Assembly: GCF_001659985.1 (NCBI RefSeq)
Contig: NZ_LYCS01000003.1
Coordinates: 140,931-204,930, forward strand
DNA from: Oceanobacillus sp. Castelsardo
Lineage (GTDB): Bacteria; Bacillota; Bacilli; Bacillales; Amphibacillaceae
DNA length: 64,000 nucleotides
Reading direction: 5' to 3'
The notes under the pieces were generated by a model, which worked only from the letters and a program-made list of their open reading frames with translations, searched no databases and was not told the DNA's origin. The position numbers and the translations under genes were made by a program. This document shows positions 45,186 through 53,738 of the stretch, piece after piece. The stretch's first letter is position 1; each line of letters starts with the position of its first letter.

Positions 45186-46094
45186 TTGGCTCAGGAAAAT
45201 AGTCCAAAATCGATTGTATTACCTTTAACCATTTCTATTATCGCCATTTCCTTTTCTGCGATCTTCGTAAAATGGTCTGAATCCCCTGCTACCATTTCAA
45301 GTATGTATCGGATGTGGATTGCTGCATTATTTTTATTACCAATCGTTTGGAAAAAGAGAAATGAATTTAAAAAAATAACGAAAAAGGACTGGAACCTACT
45401 CCTTATCTCTGGAGCCTTTTTAGGTCTTCACTTTGCCCTATGGTTTGGTTCGTTAAAATTAACTACAGTAGCAAGTTCGACTATTATTCTTGCACTGCAA
45501 CCAGTTGTTGCGGTTATTGGTGGTTTTATTCTTTATAAAGAGCGAACAAATAAGCAATCCTTATTAACGATGGGTATTGCAGTGATTGGTGTTGTTATGA
45601 TTGGCTGGGGAGACTTAGCTTTAAGTTCAAATGCTATCATCGGTGATATTTTATCTTTCTTGAGTGTAGTCGCTGTTGTCGGTTATTTATTAATAGGCCA
45701 AAGTGTTGTCAAAAAAATATCACACTGGATTTATAGTTTTTTAGTCTTCACCTTTGCTGGAACCTTCCTTACCTTTTACAATGTTGGAACAGGAGTAAAT
45801 CTAGGAGGTTATGAATCTAAAGAATGGGGAATATTCCTACTCCTTGCTATTGTACCAACTATTTCTCACGTTATTAATAACTGGTTGTTGAACTACGTCA
45901 ATACAACTACAATATCCATGAGTATTTTAGGAGAACCGGTTGGGGCAAGTGCCTTAGCGTTCCTGTTATTAGGAGAACGCTTAACGAGTATGCAAATGAT
46001 AGGTGGACTGATTGTTTTGGTTAGTGTCTTTTACTTTTTAACCCGTAAACAAAAATTAGAAACACAAAATCAAACGGCAGTAGATAGTGCATAA
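45186..46094 (+). CDS. EamA-family DMT transporter
   Basis: A 302-residue membrane protein with ten helices in two EamA repeats (first: ISFSAIFVKWSESPATISSMYR; second from about residue 155, ending LGEPVGASALAFLLLGERLT, quoted as LGEPVGASALAFLLLGE). It probably exports amino acids or other metabolites. The start codon is TTG, 6 bases after a GGAGGG site; no better ATG exists. It is a single gene following the ABC-2 pair in the same direction. Confidence 0.9.
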   Translation: MAQENSPKSIVLPLTISIIAISFSAIFVKWSESPATISSMYRMWIAALFLLPIVWKKRNEFKKITKKDWNLLLISGAFLGLHFALWFGSLKLTTVASSTIILALQPVVAVIGGFILYKERTNKQSLLTMGIAVIGVVMIGWGDLALSSNAIIGDILSFLSVVAVVGYLLIGQSVVKKISHWIYSFLVFTFAGTFLTFYNVGTGVNLGGYESKEWGIFLLLAIVPTISHVINNWLLNYVNTTTISMSILGEPVGASALAFLLLGERLTSMQMIGGLIVLVSVFYFLTRKQKLETQNQTAVDSA

Positions 46095-46298
46095 AGTGAA
46101 GCTTCAACCAGTGGGACTGGATAAAGTTTTATAATCTGGCAGACTGTAGGGGCTGAATATTTTTACATGTTTTTCATTCCCATTCATATACTCTAATAAC
46201 GTTTATTTATATTTAGGAATTATTCTACAGAGAATATAGGAACCTAGCCTTTCTCTGTTATTACCTAAGCATCACAATCTACGCGGGGAGGATACTAA

Positions 46299-46832
46299 AT
46301 GAAGGTAGTCGTTATTCATGGATCAACGCGAGAGAATGGAAATACGGAATATTTGACATATAAAGCTGTTCCCAAGGATAAAGGAACTCATATCTATTTA
46401 CGAAATCATTTTATTCAACCAATTGTAGATGAACGTCACGAAAAAGATGGATTTAAACCTGTAAAGGATGAGCATAAAGGGCTTATTCAAAAAATGTTAG
46501 AACATGATATTATTGTCTTCTCAACCCCCATTTATTGGTATAGTATGTCGGGGCCGATGAAGATATTTATCGATCGATGGTCACAAATTTTACGCGATCC
46601 AGAAATCCCTCATTTTAGAGAGGAATTGAAGAATAAGAAAGTATACTTAATTGCTGTAGGCGGTGATAAGCCTACTATAAAGGGACTTCCACTTATTGAA
46701 CAATTTAATTATATATGCCAATTCTATAGTATGTCATTTGAAGGATATGTCATTGGAAGAGCGAGTAAACCTGGGCAGATGGTTCATGATGAAGGGGCTA
46801 TAAAAGCTGCGTCCTCTTTGCTAAAGATTTAA
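46299..46832 (+). CDS. NADPH-dependent FMN reductase / flavodoxin-fold oxidoreductase
   Basis: A 177-residue soluble flavoprotein. The FMN phosphate loop is HGSTRENGNTEYL, and TPIYWYSMSGPMKIFIDRW is the conserved flavin-ring and dimer block of the YwqN/WrbA-like NADPH:FMN reductase family. It reduces quinones, flavins or nitro compounds. The gene has a GGGGAGG site, stands alone and is closed by a terminator. Confidence 0.87.
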   Translation: MKVVVIHGSTRENGNTEYLTYKAVPKDKGTHIYLRNHFIQPIVDERHEKDGFKPVKDEHKGLIQKMLEHDIIVFSTPIYWYSMSGPMKIFIDRWSQILRDPEIPHFREELKNKKVYLIAVGGDKPTIKGLPLIEQFNYICQFYSMSFEGYVIGRASKPGQMVHDEGAIKAASSLLKI

Positions 46833-46842
46833 ATAATTATGT

Positions 46843-46876
46843 AAAAAAAAGGATGATTAAATTCATCCTTTTTTTT
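46843..46876. terminator. Terminator of the FMN reductase gene
   Basis: AAGGATGA pairs with TCATCCTT, with long A and T runs on the outside that extend the stem. Confidence 0.92.
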
Positions 46877-46946
46877 ACTTGTCTTATCCTCCGTTCCATA
46901 ATAAGATTAATAGTAAATATTTCCAACAGACATTAAGGAGGTTATG

Positions 46947-48059
46947 ATGAGGCCTTTACGACCAATCATCACAATCGGATTCATTTTATTATTACTACTT
47001 ATCCCGATAACAGGATATGCCGAGAGTGGAAAAACTTATGAGGTGAGTACTGGTGTCCTAAACGTCAGAAGTGAACCTTCACTTCAAGCAGATATTTTAG
47101 GAATGCTCACAAAAGGAAATCAAGTGAACGTATTCAAGGAACAATACGGATGGGTTCAAACCTATTACCAAGGAAAAGAAGCTTGGATTGCCAAACACCA
47201 TCTGATTGCATTAGATGAAACCCAAGTAAGCGAAGTAAAACAAACGGCAGTTTTATCTGCTGAAATGATTACTCTTACAGCAGATGGAGTAAATATTCGC
47301 TCTGGTCCAGGTGAAGAATACCGTGTTATCGGTACCGCTTCATCACATAAATCGTATGAACTAATACATACTGAAGGAGATTGGCATAAGATTTCTTTAA
47401 CTGAAGGCAAAACGGCTTGGGTTGCCTCTTGGTTAACGAATAAAAGCATAGGAACCAAGAGTAGGAATAACGAGGAAACTAAAACAGAATCAAAAACTCT
47501 GTCCCCTACAAATCAAAGTGGATCCTTATCTGGCCGTCATATTGTACTTGATCCAGGACATGGTGGTCGTGATCCAGGGTCAATTGGACTTGGGGGAATT
47601 TATGAAAAGAGCCTAACATCGCCAATTACAAATAGGGTTGCAGACAGACTTAGAAATGCGGGTGCAAAAGTAACCATTACTCGTGAAGGCGATTATTATG
47701 TTTCTTTAGAACAAAGAGCAGCAATTAGTAACTCCCATCAAACGGATGCCTTTATAAGTTTACATTTTAATGCTTACCCAATTCTTTCTGCGCAAGGGAT
47801 TAGCACATTTTACTTTTCCGAATCGGGGCAGCAATTGGCTAAAAATGTACAAGCATCCCTTTCTTCTAAAGTATCATTACATAACCGTGGCATTCATAGA
47901 GAGGGCTATCACGTGCTACGCAACACAAGTGCACCAGCTATTTTAATTGAACTCGGCTTTATAACTAACCCATATGATTTAAATATTATTCAAACGGTAG
48001 ATTACGAGAAACAAGCTGCTGAAGCGATAACGAGTGGACTTATTGATTTTCTTAATTAA
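46947..48059 (+). CDS. N-acetylmuramoyl-L-alanine amidase with two SH3b domains
   Basis: A 370-residue secreted cell-wall hydrolase. Signal peptide (about 1-27, ending GYAES), two bacterial SH3 domains (TGVLNVRSEPSLQADILG and DGVNIRSGPGEEYRVIG), a polar linker, and a C-terminal Amidase_3 zinc domain (about 198-370). Zinc and catalytic residues are visible: H in LDPGHGGRDPG, E in GGIYEKSLT, H in FISLHFNAY and E in ILIELGFITN. It cuts the amide bond between muramic acid and L-alanine. The first ATG (46944) is only two bases from GGAGG, so 46947 is preferred. Confidence 0.93.
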   Translation: MRPLRPIITIGFILLLLLIPITGYAESGKTYEVSTGVLNVRSEPSLQADILGMLTKGNQVNVFKEQYGWVQTYYQGKEAWIAKHHLIALDETQVSEVKQTAVLSAEMITLTADGVNIRSGPGEEYRVIGTASSHKSYELIHTEGDWHKISLTEGKTAWVASWLTNKSIGTKSRNNEETKTESKTLSPTNQSGSLSGRHIVLDPGHGGRDPGSIGLGGIYEKSLTSPITNRVADRLRNAGAKVTITREGDYYVSLEQRAAISNSHQTDAFISLHFNAYPILSAQGISTFYFSESGQQLAKNVQASLSSKVSLHNRGIHREGYHVLRNTSAPAILIELGFITNPYDLNIIQTVDYEKQAAEAITSGLIDFLN

Positions 48060-48067
48060 CGAATGGT

Positions 48068-48109
48068 AAAGAGGCTGGGACAAAAGTATTTTAACCACAG
48101 CCTCTTTTT
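48068..48109 (+). terminator. Terminator of the amidase gene
   Basis: AAAGAGGCTG pairs with CAGCCTCTTT, followed by TTTT. The loop GGGACAAAAGTATTTTAA also occurs at about 60559-60578, so part of this terminator is a dispersed sequence. Confidence 0.85.
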
Positions 48110-48242
48110 AACTATATTTTGAATGATGATGTTACTACTTTCCTTTTTCAGCTTTATCTTCCTTTAAGGTGAAATCGCCCCAATGCTTGGGTTATACTTA
48201 GAGATTTTTCGTTAATAATAAGATTATTGAAGGAGGATTTAT

Positions 48243-48401
48243 ATGAGGCAAAGTCGACAAGCTAATAAGAATTTGAAGTCTAGTATGAAACCTGGATTTG
48301 CTGGGACCGATGCTAAAAAGGTAAAACAGCAAATTCAACAAGATTTGAGCGAGGGACAGGGTGCAATGACTTCTCGGGAAGCAGGAGCAATGAGAGATTA
48401 A
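48243..48401 (+). CDS. Small gamma-type SASP-like protein
   Basis: A 52-residue basic protein with KPGFAGTDAKKVKQQIQQDL and a tail GQGAMTSREAGAMRD. The glutamine-rich block with TDAKKVKQQ recalls the TDAQQVRKQNQ repeats of gamma-type small acid-soluble spore proteins (SspE). Such proteins store amino acids in the spore. It has a strong AAGGAGG site and its own terminator. It is shorter than typical SspE (80-90 residues) and has only one repeat, so the assignment is tentative. No sigma-G promoter could be fixed. Confidence 0.55.
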   Translation: MRQSRQANKNLKSSMKPGFAGTDAKKVKQQIQQDLSEGQGAMTSREAGAMRD

Positions 48402-48446
48402 TCCTTAGAACTCACTGGTTAAGTTAATTACTTTTCTATATGCAAA

Positions 48447-48483
48447 TTAAAGGTGCTAATCTCTTATAGATTTGCACCTTTAA
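48447..48483. terminator. Terminator after the SASP-like gene
   Basis: AATTAAAGGTGC pairs perfectly with GCACCTTTAATT around a 17-base loop. It lies between convergent small genes and can serve both. Confidence 0.8.
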
Positions 48484-48504
48484 TTACCATCTAATACATT
48501 TTTC

Positions 48505-48684
48505 CTAATGAAACCATTTTTCAGGTTCCATATCAATCGTTTTCTTATCAGACCTTTTTTCATTTAATTCTCTTACACCTTGCTGAAACTTTATGTAAAT
48601 ATATAACTCGCGCATAATTTCTTCTAAGGAAACATTTTCTGGTAGATCTTTAATTAGTTTTAGAACCTCTTCTTTCTCTGACAA
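48505..48684 (-). CDS. Small antitoxin-like protein (TTG start), 59 residues
   Basis: A frame too short and with a rare start, but with a GGGGGAGG site 5 bases before the TTG. The peptide contains LIKDLPENVSLEEIMRELYI then KFQQGVRELNEKRS. The LP-x-N/D-V-S/T-L-E-E-I-M-x-E-L-Y pattern followed by a helix is common to small acidic proteins of Firmicutes annotated as antitoxin or addiction-module-like. No toxin gene is adjacent, so it would be an orphan. A separate role in regulation cannot be excluded. Confidence 0.6.
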   Translation of the reverse strand: MSEKEEVLKLIKDLPENVSLEEIMRELYIYIKFQQGVRELNEKRSDKKTIDMEPEKWFH

Positions 48685-48791
48685 TGGAACCTCCCCCTTT
48701 TCATTACTTTCAGTATAGCACAGAGTTTCTCTTACCTTCCTATACTATGATTAGTGAAAGTGGTTAATGAGGAGGAGGTTTTACAATTTCC

Positions 48792-49838
48792 TTACAAATC
48801 ATCAAATCCGTTTAAATCGCTCGTCTTCGTATACTGTCTGGACTTTTGTTCAAAGAAATCTGTTTTCGTTCCATCAATATTATCTGCATATGCACGGATC
48901 CATTTCATTGGATTCTCCGTGAACTCTGGATATATTTCACTTAATCCCATCATCCGTAGCATTTTATTAGCACGATATTTGATATATCCTTCCATCTCTT
49001 CTAAATCAAAACCGTCCACATCTTTAAGAACATAATGAGACCACTCTGTTTCTAATTCGACTGATTCTTTGAAATGGTCATATACCCAAGTTATAAAGGT
49101 TTCGTTGTTATACTCAGGGTTTTCAGCTAATGTGGCACGGAATAATTCAGATATAAATCGACCATGCTCCAGTTCATCACGATTAATATAACTAATCATC
49201 GTTGATGTACCTACCATTTTATTATCACGTGCTAAATGATAGAAAAAGGCAAATCCAGAATAGAAAAACATTCCTTCTAATAATGTTGTATATACTAACG
49301 TTTTTAATATATTTTCAATGGTTGGATTCTCTACAAACTCGTTATACTGTTCCATAATCGTATTATTTCGCTTTAATAACACCGTATCTTTTCTTCCATG
49401 TTCAAAAGATCGCTTTTGTTCTGCTAATGATACTACCGATGACAATACATAAGAATAACTTTCATTATGAACCGCCTCTTGTTGTGCAATCACTGCCATA
49501 ATTGATTGAACAGAAGGATCTGTAGCATATAAACTGAGGAGTAAAGCTGTCCTTGTTTGAGGACCATCCAAAGTGGATAATAAACCAATAATTTTCAAAT
49601 ATGCTTCTTGTTCAGCAGGTGATAATTTTGGAAACTCCTTTACATCATTGGACATATTTATTTCGTCCGCCTGCCAATAGTTACCTAGTAATCGTTTATA
49701 CATTTTATACCAATGCGGATAGGCAATATCATTCCAATTTAAAATACCACTTGACTTACCTCCAAATAGTCCAGTAGATTTATTTGGACTCACCGGTTCT
49801 AATGTTTTAGCTCTATTTAGTAACACATTTTGCATCAT
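48792..49838 (-). CDS. nrdF: Class I ribonucleotide reductase, beta (radical) subunit
   Basis: A 348-residue diferric or dimanganese protein that makes and holds the radical needed by the alpha subunit. Metal ligands are visible: D in STLDGPQTRT, E and H in AQQEAVHNESYSY, E in LLEGMFFYSG and E, H in RDELEHGRF. The radical tyrosine is in HNESYSYVL. The C-terminus ends in an acidic, aromatic tail (LNGFDDL) that docks to alpha. It is the last gene of the nrdE-nrdI-nrdF operon and its start overlaps the nrdI end by 26 bases. Confidence 0.92.
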   Translation of the reverse strand: MMQNVLLNRAKTLEPVSPNKSTGLFGGKSSGILNWNDIAYPHWYKMYKRLLGNYWQADEINMSNDVKEFPKLSPAEQEAYLKIIGLLSTLDGPQTRTALLLSLYATDPSVQSIMAVIAQQEAVHNESYSYVLSSVVSLAEQKRSFEHGRKDTVLLKRNNTIMEQYNEFVENPTIENILKTLVYTTLLEGMFFYSGFAFFYHLARDNKMVGTSTMISYINRDELEHGRFISELFRATLAENPEYNNETFITWVYDHFKESVELETEWSHYVLKDVDGFDLEEMEGYIKYRANKMLRMMGLSEIYPEFTENPMKWIRAYADNIDGTKTDFFEQKSRQYTKTSDLNGFDDL

Positions 49839-50262
49839 GTAACACTCCTTCTAACCACTCTCTAACCTTCTTCTCTTGACTTCCCCTTGGTGACTGTTCA
49901 ATTGTTAATACAGGGTATGGACTATTGTAAAATTTAGCTAACTTTTTAGCTGCTAAACAAAATAAATTATCCCCACCAAATTGAGTATCCCCTGTGCCAA
50001 AAACAATCATATTGCATGGTTTATAGCCTATTTCTAAAACGAAATCCTTTACTTCATCTGGTGTACTTCCTCTTTCCCATGTAAATGTACCGAGGAATAC
50101 ATAGTCATACTGCTCTGGATTGATTGGCAAATCAATGCCAATTCGATGCAGATCAACCTCAACATCCTCATTTATTAATATTTCCGCAATTAACTCTGCT
50201 GTTTCGTTTGTATTACCGCTATAAGATAAATACGCGATTACTACTTTCAACTTTGACACCAT
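49813..50262 (-). CDS. nrdI: NrdI-like flavodoxin
   Basis: A 149-residue flavodoxin-fold protein (IAYLSYSGNTNETAELIAE is the FMN phosphate loop; GTFTWERGSTPDEVKDFV and GTGDTQFGG flank the flavin). In class Ib systems NrdI delivers the oxidant that forms the dimanganese-tyrosyl radical in NrdF. The position between the alpha and beta genes, with overlaps on both sides (16 and 26 bases), supports this role. The common order in Bacilli is nrdI-nrdE-nrdF, so the middle position is unusual. A general flavodoxin is the alternative. Confidence 0.85.
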   Translation of the reverse strand: MVSKLKVVIAYLSYSGNTNETAELIAEILINEDVEVDLHRIGIDLPINPEQYDYVFLGTFTWERGSTPDEVKDFVLEIGYKPCNMIVFGTGDTQFGGDNLFCLAAKKLAKFYNSPYPVLTIEQSPRGSQEKKVREWLEGVLHDAKCVTK

Positions 50263-52484
50263 TCACATTCTTCTACGTCATTGGAAGTAGATCTTACATA
50301 ATACGTCGTTTTCAAACCTTCTCGCCATGCTTGAAGATGAAGTTCAAGCAAAATAGAAGCTCGAATGGTATTTGGTACATAAAGGTTAAAGGATATACTT
50401 TGATCAATATGTTTCTGTCTAGCTGCATTTTGCTTAATCGACCAGCGTTGATCCACGATGTAAGCAGAACGACGGTAAATATCGTACGTACGGTGGTCGA
50501 TGTCAGGTGCAGTAACGGGAATTTTAAAGTCCTTCTTTTCTTCGTAATAAAAAGGCTTGAATATTGGATCAATACTTGCGGTCGATCCAGCAATCATCGC
50601 AGTCGTTGAATTTGGTGCTACAGCCATTAAATATGCATTGCGCATTCCATTTTCTTTTACCTCTTCCTTGAGTTTTAACCATGTATCATCTTGATAGCCT
50701 TTTTCCTCAAAGTAAACACCTGTACTCCATTTACTACCTTGGAATGCAGGGTAATGTCCTTTTTCTTTACTTAGTTCCATACTGCTCTTAATCGTTAAAA
50801 ATGCAATTCTCTCGTACAAGCTATCTGCATATTGAACAGCTTCTTCTGATTCCCATTTGATACCCATTACCGCTAATAAATGATGCCAACCAAATGTCCC
50901 TAAACCAATAGCGCGGTACTTTTTATTCGTTAATTCAGCCTGTTTAATTGGTAATGTATTCATATCAATAACACCATCCAACATCCGAACTTGTATAGGG
51001 ATAAGACGTTCTAATACCCCTTCTGGAACAGCTTTACCTAGATTTATAGAGCTTAAATTACAAACGACATAATCACCAGGTTTATACTTCTTAACGATTG
51101 TCTCATCTTTCTCGACATACTCTTCTAAAAACTCAGACGGAGATTGATTTTGCGTTATTTCCGTACATAAATTAGAGCAATAAATGACTCCTGCATGTGC
51201 ATTACTATTCTTTCGATTCACTTCATCCCGGTAAAACATGAATGGCGTTCCCGATTCTAGTTGCGACCTCATAATCCGTTTCATGATATCGATTGCTGGT
51301 ACTTTTCTTTTTGACTCAAGTGGTGCATCTATACATTGTTCGTATTTCTCCCGAAAGCTCCCACTTCCTTTTTCCTCATCATAATAGTCTTCTAATGAGA
51401 AACCCATCACCTGACGAACTTCATGCGGGTCAAATAAATACCAATCCTCTCTTTTGTCCACTTGTTCCATAAAATAATCTGGTAGACTGACTCCGGTAAA
51501 AATATCATGGGCACGCATTCGGTCGTCACCATTATTTAATTTAAGATCTAAAAACGCCTCAATATCCCGATGCCATACATCTAAATATACCGCAATTGCA
51601 CCTTTCCTCGTTCCTAACTGATCCACACTTACAGCTGTATTATTCAACTGTTTAATCCATGGGACTACTCCACTGGACATTCCTTTAAAGCCTTTTATAT
51701 CACTACCTCTCGAACGGATTTTCCCCATGTAAACTCCGATCCCGCCACCATTTTTGGATAGTCTAGCAATATCTGTATTACTATCATAAATGGACTGAAG
51801 GCTATCATCGACTGTATCAATGAAACAACTAGACAGTTGACCATGAGTCTTTCCGGCATTTGCTAATGTTGGCGTAGCTACTGTCATGTACAAATTGCTC
51901 AGTGCCCAATATGCCTCTTTCACTAATTTTGTCCGTTTTGATTTATCTTCATTTTGCATGACATGCATCGCAATGATCATCCAACGTTCCTGTGGTAACT
52001 CGTATGTGTTCTTCTCAAAGTCCGTAGCCAAGTATCTAGTAGCCAATGTATAAATCCCTAAATAAGTAAAATTCATATCTTTATCTGGCTCTATTAAATC
52101 CCCAAAATAATTAATTTCAGCTTCCGTGTACTTTCCCAGGAAATGAGGGGAATAAATCCCTTTATCCGTTAAAATCTTGATTAATTCAAGAAATGATCCG
52201 TATTTTTTATCTTTATCATCATAATTTCTGTTTTTAGCTGCTTTTTTATATAATTTTTGCAAATAAAGTCTTGCAGCAAAATAGGACCAATCTGGGTTCG
52301 CCTCATCTATTTCTTCTAGCGCTTTTTTTACTAGAAAATCCAAACCCTTTTCAAATTCTTGTTGATGATTAAGACCTGTATCCACTTTTTCTATAAATGA
52401 ACTTACGTTTAGGGATAGACCATTTGCTGCCCTTTTCATCACTTTCTTTAATTCTCCATTTTCTTTAACCATTTCTACTATCAT
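50247..52484 (-). CDS. nrdE: Class I ribonucleotide reductase, alpha (catalytic) subunit
   Basis: A 745-residue enzyme that reduces ribonucleoside diphosphates. Key residues: C in QLSSCFIDTVDDS, the active-site N-x-C-x-E motif in YCSNLCTEITQ, the second redox cysteine in YVVCNLSSINLG and the C-terminal CxxC in EECEWCQS. The first 90 residues look like a reduced ATP-cone, longer than in typical NrdE and closer to NrdA. An open frame continues 35 codons upstream but through the riboswitch terminator; the AAGGAGGG site before 52484 decides the start. It is the first gene of the operon and its leader carries a cobalamin riboswitch. Confidence 0.92.
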   Translation of the reverse strand: MIVEMVKENGELKKVMKRAANGLSLNVSSFIEKVDTGLNHQQEFEKGLDFLVKKALEEIDEANPDWSYFAARLYLQKLYKKAAKNRNYDDKDKKYGSFLELIKILTDKGIYSPHFLGKYTEAEINYFGDLIEPDKDMNFTYLGIYTLATRYLATDFEKNTYELPQERWMIIAMHVMQNEDKSKRTKLVKEAYWALSNLYMTVATPTLANAGKTHGQLSSCFIDTVDDSLQSIYDSNTDIARLSKNGGGIGVYMGKIRSRGSDIKGFKGMSSGVVPWIKQLNNTAVSVDQLGTRKGAIAVYLDVWHRDIEAFLDLKLNNGDDRMRAHDIFTGVSLPDYFMEQVDKREDWYLFDPHEVRQVMGFSLEDYYDEEKGSGSFREKYEQCIDAPLESKRKVPAIDIMKRIMRSQLESGTPFMFYRDEVNRKNSNAHAGVIYCSNLCTEITQNQSPSEFLEEYVEKDETIVKKYKPGDYVVCNLSSINLGKAVPEGVLERLIPIQVRMLDGVIDMNTLPIKQAELTNKKYRAIGLGTFGWHHLLAVMGIKWESEEAVQYADSLYERIAFLTIKSSMELSKEKGHYPAFQGSKWSTGVYFEEKGYQDDTWLKLKEEVKENGMRNAYLMAVAPNSTTAMIAGSTASIDPIFKPFYYEEKKDFKIPVTAPDIDHRTYDIYRRSAYIVDQRWSIKQNAARQKHIDQSISFNLYVPNTIRASILLELHLQAWREGLKTTYYVRSTSNDVEECEWCQS

Positions 52485-52508
52485 CCTAGCCCTCCTTGTA
52501 TTTTTGAC

Positions 52509-52541
52509 ACAAAAAAACCGTTCACCAGAGCTTGAACGGTT
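52509..52541 (-). terminator. Cobalamin riboswitch expression-platform terminator
   Basis: On the minus strand AACCGTTCA pairs with TGAACGGTT (52541-52533 with 52524-52516), followed by seven T. It stands 25 bases before the nrdE start and after the aptamer, so ligand-induced termination is expected. Confidence 0.9.
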
Positions 52542-52611
52542 AAAAACGACAGAAAGTATGTGCCAATCTATCGTTTCACCATCCCTCACCCCGGGGAAAT
52601 GAAACTTAAGA

Positions 52612-52780
52612 GAAATGGCAGGTATCCTGACTTGTGCATCAAACCTACTAGAGTCCTTCCCATACCAGAGCCTTCTTGAGCCAGTTGATACAGTGGATTA
52701 CTCTTTCGTACACACTTACAGTTGCGGGGACAGTTCTAGATTTACACTAGATTCCCTATTAAGACTACAGTCACCATTAA
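52612..52780 (-). promoter_or_regulatory. Cobalamin (B12) riboswitch aptamer in the nrdE leader
   Basis: On the minus strand the order is P1 strand AATGG, then TCTTAATAGGGAATCTAG, the core ACTGTCCCCGCAACTGTAAG, a GGGAAGG segment, and the B12 box AGTCAGGATACCTGCC closed by CCATT. These are the conserved landmarks of the cobalamin riboswitch. Adenosylcobalamin should favour the terminator at 52509-52541 and shut off this B12-independent reductase. Confidence 0.96.
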
Positions 52781-52887
52781 TCTATTCGCTATATATAGTA
52801 TTTAATTTTAATTCACACACAATATATTGATGAATCAAACATATCATAGAGTTTAATAGAAAGCAACATGAAAAGTGGGTAAATATG

Positions 52888-52922
52888 ACAAAAAGCACAA
52901 GAAAATAAATGTTCTTGTGCTT
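52888..52922 (-). terminator. Terminator of the ABC importer operon
   Basis: AAGCACAAGAA (52893-52903) pairs perfectly with TTCTTGTGCTT (52912-52922). On the minus strand the stem is followed by TTTTTGTC. Confidence 0.88.
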
Positions 52923-52937
52923 CTCATCGATATAATA

Positions 52938-53738
52938 TTAGTTTAATACAGCACGGTCACTACCAAACTGTTCGCCACGAATGCGTTGGAATTCGTGTAA
53001 TAGATTTTCGATAGTTAGGCTTTGTTTTTCTTTCCCACGAACATCAAAAATAATCTGTCCTTTATCCATCATAATTAATCGATTTCCTAAATCTAATGCT
53101 TGTTGCATATTATGGGTAATCATTAGTGTTGTTAATCCTGATTCTTTGACAACCTTATCTGTCAAACTCGTAATCAACTCTGCACGCGATGGATCTAGAG
53201 CAGCTGTATGCTCATCTAAAAGCAAAATATCTGGTTGGGTAAAAGTGGACATTAGTAAGGATAATGCCTGTCTTTCCCCACCCGAAAGTAATCCAACCTT
53301 CGCCGTTAGTCTATTTTCTAGACCAAGGTTTAAAGTCTTCAAATAATCTTTAAACATCTCTTTTCGTTGTTTTGTTACCCCTAATTTAAGTTTTCTTTTT
53401 CTAATTCGAGAATATGCCATCGCTAAATTCTCTTCTATCGTCATGGATGGTGCAGTTCCAGCCATTGGGTCCTGAAAGACACGGCCAATATATTTAGAAC
53501 GCTTATATTCAGGTAAATCTACAACCTGTTTTCCATTAATAAACACGTCGCCAACATCAGGGATTAGTACTCCAGAAATGATATTCATCAGTGTTGATTT
53601 ACCAGCACCATTACTACCAATAACAGTAACAAAATCACCTTTTTCCAGTTCTAGATCGATATGTTGCAATGCTTTCTTTTCGTCCGGAGTGCCTTCATTA
53701 AACGTAATAGAAATATCTTGTAATTTAAGCATGGCCAT
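52938..53738 (-). CDS. ABC importer ATPase
   Basis: A 266-residue ATP-binding subunit: Walker A IGSNGAGKSTL, signature LSGGERQALSLLM and Walker B ILLLDEHTAALDPS, with the switch histidine in MITHNMQQAL. The DEHTAALDP form (H in place of P) is usual in this unnamed ABC group associated with ABC_sub_bind binding proteins. It energises the permease encoded just upstream; the two genes overlap by 14 bases. It is the third gene of the operon. Confidence 0.92.
   Translation of the reverse strand: MAMLKLQDISITFNEGTPDEKKALQHIDLELEKGDFVTVIGSNGAGKSTLMNIISGVLIPDVGDVFINGKQVVDLPEYKRSKYIGRVFQDPMAGTAPSMTIEENLAMAYSRIRKRKLKLGVTKQRKEMFKDYLKTLNLGLENRLTAKVGLLSGGERQALSLLMSTFTQPDILLLDEHTAALDPSRAELITSLTDKVVKESGLTTLMITHNMQQALDLGNRLIMMDKGQIIFDVRGKEKQSLTIENLLHEFQRIRGEQFGSDRAVLN

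Noticed and set aside
52485-52589. 35-codon N-terminal extension of nrdE
   Set aside because: It would be read through the riboswitch terminator stem, and the strong AAGGAGGG site serves the ATG at 52484.
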